In this document: positions 8,770 through 20,070 of the stretch, piece by piece
Numbering within the stretch: the stretch's first letter is position 1
How the letters are laid out: every line of letters starts with the position of its first letter
DNA from: JBBDNV01 sp040877415
GTDB taxonomy: Bacteria; Planctomycetota; Planctomycetia; Pirellulales; PALSA-1355
Assembly: GCA_040877415.1 (NCBI GenBank)
Contig: JBBDNV010000087.1
Span: 47,390-111,389 of the forward strand
Direction of reading: 5' to 3'
DNA length: 64,000 nucleotides
The notes under the pieces: model-generated
What the model saw: only the letters and a program-made list of their open reading frames with translations
What the model was told of the DNA's origin: nothing
Database searches by the model: none
Translations under genes and position numbers: made by a program

Positions 8770-8990
8770 ATGGCTGATCTAACCACACTCGCCGGCATTG
8801 AAGCCGAGCTTGCTGCCACCGCGGACTACGACGTCGCGATCGACGTTTCCAAGGCGAAGCGTCGTGTGGCGGCGTTGCGCCCCAAGCTCGTCTTTCCGGA
8901 GTCGAGCGGACGCGGCGAGCAGAACATCGCATTCGCCATGCAGGCGATTCAAGACCGGATGCAGCAGGCGTCACGCCGGCGCCGTCATGC
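8770..8990 (+). pseudogene. Possible truncated small gene
   Basis: Reading from the ATG at 8770, about 70 residues look like a real helical N-terminus (MADLTTLAGIEAELAATAD... AFAMQAIQDRMQQA). The frame then runs into arginine-rich sequence antisense to the CobW-like gene, ending at 9102. I read this as a gene whose 3' part was lost or replaced. A short intact protein is the alternative. No function is assigned. Confidence 0.35.
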
Positions 8991-10074
8991 GATGGGTCGG
9001 AACGGGGCGGCCCGGACGGAAGCTCTTGGTCTCGTGCCAGGTTGTTTTCGCGCCTGCTGTCGAACAGGCCGCTTCGACCGCCGAGCGCACTTCGCGCTCT
9101 AGTTGTTCCGGATCGAGCGCCACCCGGGCGTTGACGATCAATTCGGCGTCGCGCGTCTGGCTTCGCGAGGGGAGCGAAAGCTCGGGCTGCGATTGGCTGC
9201 TCACCAGGTTGGCCACGGCGAACGAATCGGGCGCGAGTCCGATCACTTTCAAGTGGGCCGTTTCGGCATCGGCCGCGCCAAGCGCCGCGTGCAACCGGCC
9301 GATGATGTCGAGCGTCAGCCGATCGAGATCGATCGGTTTGTCGCTGTCGAGCGACAGCCGGGCGTTGAGCCAGCCCAGCTCCGCCTCGCCTGCGGCATAG
9401 ATATCGTAGTCCAAGTCCAGAATGCGCCGGCCGAAGTCGCCGCGCTGATCGAGAAACGCCGAAAGCGCGTCAAAACCTGCGCCGCTCTTGGCCGAGATGC
9501 GCAACTGCGGCGTGTCGGGAAACTCATCGGCTACAAGATTGGCAAGCTCGTCGGCGTCGGACGACGACAATTCGTCGATGCGGTTGATCAGAACGAGATC
9601 GGCTTCTTCGAGCTGCTTGCGAAATATATACGCGGCCTTGGGCGAAAAGCCGGACTTTTCGCGGGGCTTTAAAATCCGCAGCCCATGACTCGGCTTCAGA
9701 ATCACGCCATAGGGAGCCACTTCGAACCGTCCCTGGTAAAGCTGCACAAGGGGCTGCACGACCGTGGCGACCAGATCGGTGCAACTGCCGACCGGCTCGG
9801 CCAGGATGAAGTCGGGCCGGGCGGCCGCTTGGAGGCTTTCGACCGTGTTGATCAAATCGTTGAAGTGGCAGCAGAAGCAAGCGCCGGCCACTTCGCCGAC
9901 CAGGTGTCCCTGCGACCGCAGCAAGTGCGTATCGACCAGGTCGGCCGCCTGGTCGTTGGTGACGATGCCGACGCTGTGCCCTTGCTTGCCGAGCATGCCC
10001 GCCAGCCGCCCGATCATCGTCGTTTTGCCCGCGCCCAGAAAGCCCCCGACCATGATGAAGCGAATCGGTTTCAT
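8971..10074 (-). CDS. CobW/COG0523-family metal-chaperone GTPase
   Basis: A G3E-family P-loop GTPase of 367 residues, expected to bind a metal ion and deliver it to a client protein. The Walker A motif GGFLGAGKTT is at residues 10-19. The conserved metal-binding CxCC is at Cys66, Cys68 and Cys69 (GACFCC), and the G4-like NRID comes later. The C-terminal third lacks a His-rich tail, so the metal is not obvious; zinc or cobalt are possible by family. I start at the Met of MKPIRF (10074). The upstream 12 residues of the longer frame are unlikely. Neighbours give no hint of the client. Confidence 0.87.
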   Translation of the reverse strand: MKPIRFIMVGGFLGAGKTTMIGRLAGMLGKQGHSVGIVTNDQAADLVDTHLLRSQGHLVGEVAGACFCCHFNDLINTVESLQAAARPDFILAEPVGSCTDLVATVVQPLVQLYQGRFEVAPYGVILKPSHGLRILKPREKSGFSPKAAYIFRKQLEEADLVLINRIDELSSSDADELANLVADEFPDTPQLRISAKSGAGFDALSAFLDQRGDFGRRILDLDYDIYAAGEAELGWLNARLSLDSDKPIDLDRLTLDIIGRLHAALGAADAETAHLKVIGLAPDSFAVANLVSSQSQPELSLPSRSQTRDAELIVNARVALDPEQLEREVRSAVEAACSTAGAKTTWHETKSFRPGRPVPTHRMTAPA

Positions 10075-10358
10075 GGCCCAATTGTAATGAGAGCCGGCGC
10101 CAGAGTGCAAGGAAGTCTCACCTGGCGCGCGGGCTGCATTGAGGCGAAACCTCGGATTAGCCGGCCTGGCAATTGTAGGGTATTCCGATGAAAACGCATC
10201 TGCGGCATATAACGCCGGCCTGTCGCTGAATTCTGACGGTCCACCGCCCGTTGTTACCGAAGGCAGACGACCGCTCCGCCATTATTCTGCGCAAAAGGTA
10301 CTCTTAGAGCGGAAGATTTTCTCACCGGGCGCCTGTATGGTTTTTGGGGGCAGATGCG

Positions 10359-10976
10359 ATGACATTCCACCTGGGATCGACTTGCAGAGGGTTCCTGTGG
10401 TTGGCCTTTGGCGTGCTCTGGGTGGCTGCCACCGGTACCGGGTTGGCAATGCTGGCTCACTACGCCAATTCAGCCGGCAAAACCCAGCCGGCTCCGTCGC
10501 ATTGGCCGATGGGTAGCAGAATCCAATTGAGTGACGATCGTGCCAGCCTGGTCTTGTTTGTTCACCCGCGCTGCCCTTGTACCAGGGCCAGTCTCGGCGA
10601 GTTGGAGAAAATCGTGGCCCATTACGGGGCCGCGATGGAACCGTGGGTGGTGTTTCTGAAACCGGCCGGGGCCGGCAACAACTGGGAGCAGACCGACCTG
10701 TGGAGAACGGCTATCGCGATTCCCGGAGTCCACGTGATCAGCGACGTCGGCGGTGCAGAAGCGCGCCGTTTTCATGCCGTCACCTCGGGGCAGACCCTGG
10801 TGTACAGCGACCGCGGCGAGTTGCTGTTTGACGGCGGAATTACGTACGCGCGCGGTCATGCTGGAGACAACGCCGGCCGGACTGCGATCGAGATGTGCTT
10901 GTCCGGCCATGCACCAGGGTACCGAGAAACGCCGGTCTTTGGCTGTTCGATCGCCGTCACGGCCGAGGAGAAATAA
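10359..10976 (+). CDS. Membrane-anchored thioredoxin-fold protein (RedB-like)
   Basis: A 205-residue protein with an N-terminal transmembrane anchor (residues ~11-34, GFLWLAFGVLWVAATGTG) followed by an extracytoplasmic thioredoxin-like domain. The redox motif is RCPCTRASL, with Cys72 and Cys74 in a CPC arrangement rather than the classic CxxC. The start at 10359 follows GGGGGCAG; a TTG at 10344 is less likely. The stop codon overlaps the ribosome site of the histidine kinase gene, 11 bp downstream, so the two are translationally coupled. This suggests the redox protein feeds a signal to, or is co-regulated with, the kinase (inference). Confidence 0.75.
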   Translation: MTFHLGSTCRGFLWLAFGVLWVAATGTGLAMLAHYANSAGKTQPAPSHWPMGSRIQLSDDRASLVLFVHPRCPCTRASLGELEKIVAHYGAAMEPWVVFLKPAGAGNNWEQTDLWRTAIAIPGVHVISDVGGAEARRFHAVTSGQTLVYSDRGELLFDGGITYARGHAGDNAGRTAIEMCLSGHAPGYRETPVFGCSIAVTAEEK

Positions 10977-10987
10977 GGAGCCCAGTC

Positions 10988-13737
<2,750 letters not shown>

Positions 13738-13741
<4 letters not shown>

Positions 13742-14670
13742 GAGTGCTGATTGCCGACGACGAACCCGTTTCGCGGCGATTGCTCGAATCGTTGCTGATT
13801 CGGTGGGGCTACGAGGTCGCCGTCGCCGAGGACGGTGCGACGGCCTCGCGAGCACTGCTTTCGCCCGACGCCCCAAAGCTCGCCATTCTGGACTGGTTAA
13901 TGCCCGGCATCGACGGGGCACAGCTCTGCCGCGAAATCCGCCGCAACAAGCCGGAACCTTACACGTACATCATCATGCTCACGGGCAAACGCCACAAGTG
14001 TGACGTGATCAGCGGGCTCGACGCTGGGGCCGATGACTACGTGATCAAACCCTTCGATCCGGCCGAGTTGAAGGTGCGACTGCGCACGGGGAAAAGAATC
14101 CTTTACCTCCAGGATCAATTGATCAGCGCTCGAGAGGCGCTGCGCGACCAGGCCACGCGCGACGCGCTCACCGGACTTTGGAATCGTGCCGCGATTCTGA
14201 ACATCCTGGGCGACGAACTGGAAAGGGCTCGGCGTGAAGGCTCGTTGCTTGGCGTCGCCATCGCCGACCTGGATTTCTTCAAGCACATCAATGACACCTA
14301 TGGACACCCGATCGGCGACGAGGTCTTGCGCAAAGTCGCGCAGGTTATGCGGGAATTCGTTCGGCGATATGATTCGGTCGGTCGCTACGGGGGCGAGGAA
14401 TTTCTAATCGTCTTACCAGGATGCGATGCTTGCAACGCGGTAAGCCACGCGGAACGACTGCGGGCCGCCGTCGCCCGCGTCGTCGTGGAGTCGCCGCGCG
14501 GGAACATTTCAACGACCGGCAGCTTCGGCGTTGCCGTGGCCGGCCAACGATCCTCTGCGGACGCTTGTGATCTGATTCAGGCCGCCGACCAGGCGCTCTA
14601 CCGCGCGAAGCAAGGCGGACGAAATCGCGTGGAAGGTGGCACGCCCGTCGAGCTGTTAGCCGCATTGTAA
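13738..14670 (+). CDS. Response regulator with GGDEF domain (diguanylate cyclase)
   Basis: A 310-residue receiver-GGDEF protein that should make cyclic di-GMP when phosphorylated. The receiver has acidic pocket residues in IADDEP and phospho-acceptor Asp52 (LDWLMPG). The cyclase active site is GGEEF at residues 218-222, a catalytically competent variant. The product-inhibition I-site RxxD (Arg209-Asp212) sits exactly five residues upstream. The start codon overlaps the kinase stop (ATGA). Together with the hybrid kinase and RedB-like protein this makes a compact membrane-signal to c-di-GMP operon. Confidence 0.92.
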
Positions 14671-14709
14671 AGCACAGGCAACGTCGGTGAGAAGACGCAA
14701 CACCGCACC

Positions 14710-15765
14710 TCACTCCCGCCAGGCGGCTTTGTAGCTGCGGCCCAGCGTCATGATGCGGTGCAAGAGGGCGCCGTACTTCAGACCGGCCGCTTCGCCCGAC
14801 TCGGCGAAATCTTCGCCGTACGACAAGTTGGGGTTGGGATTGGCTTCCAGCACGTAGGCCCGGCCATCTTCGGCCAGCCGCAGGTCGACGCGAGCGTAAC
14901 CGGTCAAAAACAACGCCCGATAGGTGCGAATGCACTGCTTGACAATGGCGTTCTCGGTCCCGTCGGGCAAGGCTTTGGCCGCTTGGGTTTCGACGCCGAG
15001 CTTTTTCTGATAGTCGTAATCCCACTTTACTTTGGCCGTGGCAATCAAGGGCACTTTGTCGCCGCTCTTGGTAAACAACAGCTCCCAGATCGGAAACGTC
15101 CGCAAGCGCTGGTTCCCCAGGATGGCGACGTACAACTCGCGTCCTTCGATGTATTCCTCCACCAGCGCGTCGGACTGGACGTGCTCGTGGACGAACTCAA
15201 CGCGGTCCTTCAATTTTTCGTCGCTGGTGACGATCGAGGCCTGGGAGATGCCGAGCGAGGCTTCCTCGCTGACGCTTTTGACGACCAACGGGTAATTGAG
15301 GCGCTTGGTCGGCCTGACGGCGCGCCTGAGCGGGTACACGGCGAACTTGGGCGTCAGAATGCGATGATACGCCAGAATCTGCTTGCACAGCGCCTTGTCG
15401 TGAGCCAACAGCAAGCCGCGCGGGTTGCAGCCCGTATAGGGCTGCCGCAACAGTTCCAGATAGCTGACGACGTGTTGGTCGTAAACGGCGACTCCGTGGA
15501 ACTCCTCCAGCAGATTGAAGGCCACGTGGGGCTGCCAATCGTCGACTTCCTTGCGGATTTTTCCCAAATCGTCCGAGACGCCCAGCGGCCGCACGTCGTG
15601 GCCCATGTCGCGCAGCGTGGTGACCACGTCATACTCGGTTTTCCACTCCTGGATTTCCTTCTCGCTGTAGCCTTCGAGGCTCTCGGGCGGGACAAGATCT
15701 TCGTGCACCAGGACGAGCACGCGCAGTTTTTTGACGTCGCGGCGTCTTATCTTGGCCTTCGTCAC
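14710..15765 (-). CDS. ATP-grasp ligase (D-Ala-D-Ala ligase-like)
   Basis: A 351-residue ATP-grasp enzyme, expected to join a carboxylate to an amine with ATP hydrolysis. It has an N-terminal pre-ATP-grasp fold (VLVLVHEDLVPP) and a central lysine motif (YPLVVKSVSEEASLGIS). The metal-binding C-terminal signature is YVLEANPNPNLS. It is like D-alanine-D-alanine ligase but lacks synteny with cell-wall genes. The start is taken as GTG at 15765, which overlaps the TGA of the upstream metallopeptidase gene (GTGA). The overlap implies co-translation and a shared pathway. Substrates are unknown; peptide or amino-acid ligation is the likely chemistry. Confidence 0.85.
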   Translation of the reverse strand: MTKAKIRRRDVKKLRVLVLVHEDLVPPESLEGYSEKEIQEWKTEYDVVTTLRDMGHDVRPLGVSDDLGKIRKEVDDWQPHVAFNLLEEFHGVAVYDQHVVSYLELLRQPYTGCNPRGLLLAHDKALCKQILAYHRILTPKFAVYPLRRAVRPTKRLNYPLVVKSVSEEASLGISQASIVTSDEKLKDRVEFVHEHVQSDALVEEYIEGRELYVAILGNQRLRTFPIWELLFTKSGDKVPLIATAKVKWDYDYQKKLGVETQAAKALPDGTENAIVKQCIRTYRALFLTGYARVDLRLAEDGRAYVLEANPNPNLSYGEDFAESGEAAGLKYGALLHRIMTLGRSYKAAWRE

Positions 15766-16835
15766 AGCGCCACCCGATGATATCCGCCGTGCAGGTAGTT
15801 CATGGTCTGCACGGTCACCAGCACCAGCGCATCGCGTTGCGCCTGATCGACGGGACGGTTCATCCGCAGGTTCAATTCGCGGCAGCGATCGATCATTTCC
15901 TCGAGCACCTGATCGATGATGTATTGATACTCGCCCGTCCAATGGGCGACCGTTTTGCGCAGATCAGCTCGATTGCGTCGCAGAAACAAGGCGGCCGACG
16001 GTCCTGCGGCGAATTCGGGCGCGTCGGAGAACAGCCGCCGCAGATGCTGGTCGTATAAGTTCGGGAGATTGATCCCGTATTGGTCGCGTTTCTGCGCGTA
16101 GTGCTCGCCGAGCGTCTTGCGCAGCTTGCGAACCGGGTCGACGTGCTCGCGGGAAACCACCGTCGGTTTCTCGCCGCAAATCTCCTTCATCAGCTCGGCG
16201 ACGTAGTCGAGCTTTCTGATAACCGGCCAACCTTCGTAGGCTGAGCGCCAGGGCGAACGCGGCCGCAGCCACACGGCGAAGGTCTCGGCGAAATCTTCGG
16301 CCGGATGCGCCTGGGCATAAGACGGTTCCAGATGCAGCACGTAATTCTTGCTGTACGGCTTGGGATGGTAATTCTCGGGGTAAGGCTTCGTGTAGCTGCC
16401 AAAAAGCTCGCGATACTTTTTGCGGCGGTGCAGACGATAGGCCGTGTCGAGCGCGTGGCCCGTCTCGTGCCGCAAGATGCGCAGGCACCACTCTTCCGTG
16501 CCTCCTTCCACCTCGAGCATCTGCCGGCGCTCGAGCCGGGCCAGGCGCGGATGCGCCAAATAAAACGGAATCGCGACGCCGGGCACGCCGTCGGGTGAAA
16601 ACCACTCTTCGGCCAGCCAGAAATGAGGACGGAAGCGAATGGCCCGGTATTCCAGCTCCTCGAACAGCCGTTCGATCCGCTCGTCGAGCGCGGTGCCTTC
16701 GATCACCAGGCCCAGATCGCACATCCGCCACTTGAGCAGCTCGTCGTCGGGCAAATTCGCCCACGACGGCCCCTTGCTGCTCGGGCGCTCAGGGCGCTGG
16801 TTCTCTACGGCGGCCTTGCGATGGTTCGAGTTCAC
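15762..16835 (-). CDS. Putative zinc metallopeptidase (HETGH)
   Basis: A 357-residue predicted zinc peptidase. The HExxH motif is HETGH at residues 123-127 (ILRHETGHALDTAYRL). A probable third ligand lies in HPAEDFAETFAVW at residues 177-189. No signal peptide or membrane segment is present, so it acts in the cytoplasm. It precedes and overlaps the ATP-grasp ligase gene by four bases. The pairing of a peptidase with an ATP-grasp ligase suggests a small peptide-processing or peptide-modifying pathway, but no precursor peptide gene was seen nearby. Confidence 0.8.
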   Translation of the reverse strand: MNSNHRKAAVENQRPERPSSKGPSWANLPDDELLKWRMCDLGLVIEGTALDERIERLFEELEYRAIRFRPHFWLAEEWFSPDGVPGVAIPFYLAHPRLARLERRQMLEVEGGTEEWCLRILRHETGHALDTAYRLHRRKKYRELFGSYTKPYPENYHPKPYSKNYVLHLEPSYAQAHPAEDFAETFAVWLRPRSPWRSAYEGWPVIRKLDYVAELMKEICGEKPTVVSREHVDPVRKLRKTLGEHYAQKRDQYGINLPNLYDQHLRRLFSDAPEFAAGPSAALFLRRNRADLRKTVAHWTGEYQYIIDQVLEEMIDRCRELNLRMNRPVDQAQRDALVLVTVQTMNYLHGGYHRVAL

Positions 16836-17367
16836 GATCGGTGTTCAGGCTGTGCCGGGAATGGGGGACGCCCAAAATCCGGCAACTCAAGCTGGTCGTT
16901 GATGCGGCGAATTTCCTATTTCAGCAGCAATCGATCTGCGCTGCAATCCTAGCATGTTCGACGCGCGACGGCAGCGAAATCGGCCCCCCGCCCAGCGTTG
17001 AAATCTCTCGGGTGACCGCGATAACCTCACGAACCCGAGCCGTCACGCCACAGATGGCCAAAACCGGACGAGCCGGTCGGCGCCCGCTGAAACGTCCCCA
17101 CCGGATCGGCAGACCTTGGGCACCGGGCCGGCGCTGCCCGAAAACCCACGCGACCGGTGCCGTTTTTGGGGGCCATCGAACATCCGCGGGCTACTGGTCG
17201 CCGCAAACCTTACGAGGGAAACCCAGGCAGGCAGCGACCGCGGTGGGCAACCTTACGGATTTGTAATTTTCGTCGCCCTTTCTGACGCTTCATAGAATTG
17301 GCAACATACATGCCGTGCGCGGCCATTTTTGCGGCGCGCGACGAGACCATTCAGGAAGCCTGCCGAC
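16836..17367. other. Divergent intergenic region upstream of the Hyf/SulP cluster
   Basis: 532 bp between divergent genes. No gene was recognised. It should hold the promoters for both directions; the only candidate noted is a sigma-54-like site at 17299-17314. Confidence 0.45.
17299..17314 (+). promoter_or_regulatory. Candidate sigma-54 (-24/-12) promoter
   Basis: TGGCAACATACATGCC matches the sigma-54 layout with GG and GC elements at the required spacing (consensus TGGCAC-N5-TTGC). It lacks the usual TT before GC. It lies about 55 bp upstream of a gene with a PtsN-type EIIA domain, the family linked to sigma-54 genes. A chance match is quite possible. Confidence 0.3.
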
Positions 17368-18063
17368 ATGCAACTGACACTGCCCGACGTAGTTCGTTTG
17401 TTCGGCGTGACGGAGAACACGGTCAGGAACTGGATCAACGACGACAACCTGCCCTGCGAAGTCATCGACGATCGTTATCGCTTCAACCAGGCCGAGCTGT
17501 TGGAGTGGGCGACGATCCGCAAGTTGAACGTCTCGCCGTCGATCTTCGAGGCCGTCAACGGCAACGCGGTTTCCGAAAGTTCGCTGTCGGCGGCGCTCGA
17601 AAGCGGCGGCATTGCCTACCAGGTGAAGGCAACCCACAAACGGGCCCTGCTGCGACGTATCGTCGACGAACTTCCACTGCCCGAAGGCTTCGACCGCGAC
17701 GTTCTCTTGCAATTGTTCCTGGCCCGAGAGGCACTTGGCAGCACGGCCCTGGAAGGGGGCATCGCGGTTCCGCATCCGCGCCGGCCCATCGTGCTCGATG
17801 TCGAGCGGCCCATCGTCCGTCTCTGCTTTTTGGCGGAACCGCTCGACTTTCAGGCTCCCGATGGGAAGCCTGTGAATACACTGTTTGCCATGGTTGCGCC
17901 GACGGTGCATGAGCATCTGCAACTGTTGGCACGGCTAGCGTCGGTTCTCAAGGACCACCAGGTGCGGCGCGTGCTGAGCGAACGAGCTTCCGCACAGGAA
18001 ATTCTCGCGGCAGTCAGCGACGCCGACCACCGACTCGGCGCTCGATCGGTGGAGGCCACTTGA
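17368..18063 (+). CDS. Helix-turn-helix / PTS EIIA-2 domain protein (PtsN-like)
   Basis: A 231-residue two-domain protein. Residues 1-50 form a MerR/excisionase-type helix-turn-helix (LTLPDVVRLFGVTENTVRNWI). Residues ~80-225 are a PTS EIIA domain of the fructose/nitrogen class, with the phospho-accepting His136 in GGIAVPHPR. Such proteins receive phosphate from HPr-type carriers and act as regulators rather than sugar transporters. Its TGA directly abuts the ATG of the HyfB-like gene, so it is the first gene of that operon. I infer that it senses phosphotransferase or metabolic state and controls the downstream membrane complex, perhaps as a transcription factor. Confidence 0.85.
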   Translation: MQLTLPDVVRLFGVTENTVRNWINDDNLPCEVIDDRYRFNQAELLEWATIRKLNVSPSIFEAVNGNAVSESSLSAALESGGIAYQVKATHKRALLRRIVDELPLPEGFDRDVLLQLFLAREALGSTALEGGIAVPHPRRPIVLDVERPIVRLCFLAEPLDFQAPDGKPVNTLFAMVAPTVHEHLQLLARLASVLKDHQVRRVLSERASAQEILAAVSDADHRLGARSVEAT

Positions 18064-20067
18064 ATGGGGCTTTTTCTTGCCGGCCTGGCCGTCGTCACGT
18101 GCGGTGGATTCGTCGCCCTGGCGCTGGCCCGCGCATCGCGCCTGGCCAATCTATTGGGCGCGGCAAGCACGGCCGCCGGCTGCGCGATGGCGCTGGTTCC
18201 CGTGGTCGCGACGCTCGTTTCGGGGACCACTCCGGCGCCGCTGTCGAGGCCATGGAGCGTTCCTTACGGGTCGCTGTCGCTAGGCATCGACCCTTTGTCC
18301 GCGTGGTTCGCGGCGGCCATTCTGGGATTGTCGGGACTAGCCGCGGTCTACGCGGCCGAGTACCTGCTGCGCTATGCGGACCGCAAGAATCTGGGGGTTG
18401 CGTGGTGGTTCTACAGCTTGCTGGTGACGTCGATGGCGGTCGTTGTCACGGCGCGCAACGGCGTTCTTTTTCTCGTCGCCTGGGAAGTGATGGCGCTGGC
18501 GTCGTATTTCCTGGTGGTCTTCGACGACGAGAAGGCCGAGGTCCGCGATGCCGGACGGATCTATCTGATCGCTTCGCACTTGGGAACGGCATTCCTGCTG
18601 GTCTTCTTTGTGCTGCTGGGGCGACAAGCGGGAACCCTTGATTTCGGGGGCATCGAGGATTGGATCCGCGCGACGGGCGGCTTCGCGCCGGCGACCGCGG
18701 GACTCTTGTTCGTGCTGGCCATCGTCGGCTTCGGGACGAAGGCCGGATTCATGCCGTTTCACGTCTGGCTTCCCAAGGCGCATCCCGTTGCGCCAAGCCA
18801 TGTCTCGGCCGTGATGTCGGGCGTGATGATCAAGACGGGCATCTACGGCCTGGTGCGAACGCTGACACTGCTCGGGGAACCAGCCGCCTGGTGGGGCTGG
18901 TTGCTGATCGGTATCGGCGTCGTTTCGGGCATTATGGGAGTGCTCTACGCCCTGGGACAGCACGACGTGAAGCGACTGCTCGCGTACCACAGCGTCGAAA
19001 ACATCGGCATCATCGCCCTCGGCCTGGGCATCGGACTGCTCGGCGTCACGCTGGACGAACCGGCCGCGGCAGCGCTCGGCTTCGGCGGCGCCTTGCTGCA
19101 CGTCGTCAATCACGCCTTGTTCAAGGGGCTGCTGTTTTTGGGTGCCGGCGCCATCATTCATAGCACGCACACGGCCGACATCGAGCGACTCGGCGGGCTG
19201 CTGAAGCGAATGCCGGTGGTCGGCGTGACCTTTCTCGCCGGCTGCGTGGCGATTTGCGGACTGCCCCCGCTGAATGGCTTCGTCAGCGAGTTCCTGATCT
19301 ACCTGGGCGCTTTCGAAGAAGGGACCCTTGCGGGAGGGGCGGGAGGGATTCCCGCATTGTTCGTCATCGGCAGCCTGGCATTGATCGGCGGCCTGGCCGT
19401 CGCGGCATTCACCAAGGCTTTCGGCGTGATCTTTCTGGGCGAGCCGCGCACCGACGCGGCGCGGAACGCTCATGCTCCCGGACTGTTGATGCAGGCTCCC
19501 CTGGTGATTCTGGCCGCGGGCTGCTTACTGGTGACGTTGGCGGCCGTGCCGATTGTCAAAGCGCTCACGCCGGTGCTAGCCGTTGCCGTCGGCCAGCCAG
19601 CAGGCGTCGTGTCCGAGCAGATGACCGGCGCGGTCGGGTCACTGGCCGCCGTCACGGGAATTGCGATCACCTTGCTTGCCGTCGCATCCGCACTGGCCCT
19701 GCTGCGCGTGTGGCTGCTGTGGGGACGCGACGTTGGCGCCAGCCCAACCTGGGACTGCGGATATGCGCGTCCAACCGCCAGGATGCAATACACGGCCTCG
19801 TCGTTCGCTCAACCGCTCGCCGACTTTTTCTCGGCCGTGCTGCAGACGCGGAAAAGGCTTTCGCCGCCCCGCGGGTTTTTTCCGCTCGAAGCGAGCCTGG
19901 AGACCGAAATTCCGGACGTTGCATTGGAGCGCGGCTATCAGCCGCTGTTTCGCGGCGTGAGCTGGATTCTGTCCTGGCTGAGCTGGATTCAGCACGGTCG
20001 GGTAAGCGTCTACATTCTGTACATCGCGGTGACGATGGTGGCGTTGCTGGTCTGGTACGTCAGTTAA
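18064..20067 (+). CDS. HyfB-like proton-conducting membrane subunit
   Basis: A 667-residue NuoL/MrpA-family membrane protein of the HyfB/HycC type, expected to move H+ or Na+ across the membrane. Key charged residues are present. Glu141 is in the helix LVAWEVMALASYF, and Lys226 and Lys238 are in GFGTKAGFMPFHVWLPKAH. A conserved HSVENIG and HALFKGLLFLGAGA follow. The C-terminal part holds WLLWGRD... and TWDCGYARPTARMQYT, typical of HyfB. The ATG follows directly on the regulator stop codon. With the next four genes it builds the membrane arm of a hydrogenase-4-like complex. Confidence 0.9.
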   Translation: MGLFLAGLAVVTCGGFVALALARASRLANLLGAASTAAGCAMALVPVVATLVSGTTPAPLSRPWSVPYGSLSLGIDPLSAWFAAAILGLSGLAAVYAAEYLLRYADRKNLGVAWWFYSLLVTSMAVVVTARNGVLFLVAWEVMALASYFLVVFDDEKAEVRDAGRIYLIASHLGTAFLLVFFVLLGRQAGTLDFGGIEDWIRATGGFAPATAGLLFVLAIVGFGTKAGFMPFHVWLPKAHPVAPSHVSAVMSGVMIKTGIYGLVRTLTLLGEPAAWWGWLLIGIGVVSGIMGVLYALGQHDVKRLLAYHSVENIGIIALGLGIGLLGVTLDEPAAAALGFGGALLHVVNHALFKGLLFLGAGAIIHSTHTADIERLGGLLKRMPVVGVTFLAGCVAICGLPPLNGFVSEFLIYLGAFEEGTLAGGAGGIPALFVIGSLALIGGLAVAAFTKAFGVIFLGEPRTDAARNAHAPGLLMQAPLVILAAGCLLVTLAAVPIVKALTPVLAVAVGQPAGVVSEQMTGAVGSLAAVTGIAITLLAVASALALLRVWLLWGRDVGASPTWDCGYARPTARMQYTASSFAQPLADFFSAVLQTRKRLSPPRGFFPLEASLETEIPDVALERGYQPLFRGVSWILSWLSWIQHGRVSVYILYIAVTMVALLVWYVS

Positions 20068-20070
20068 TCG

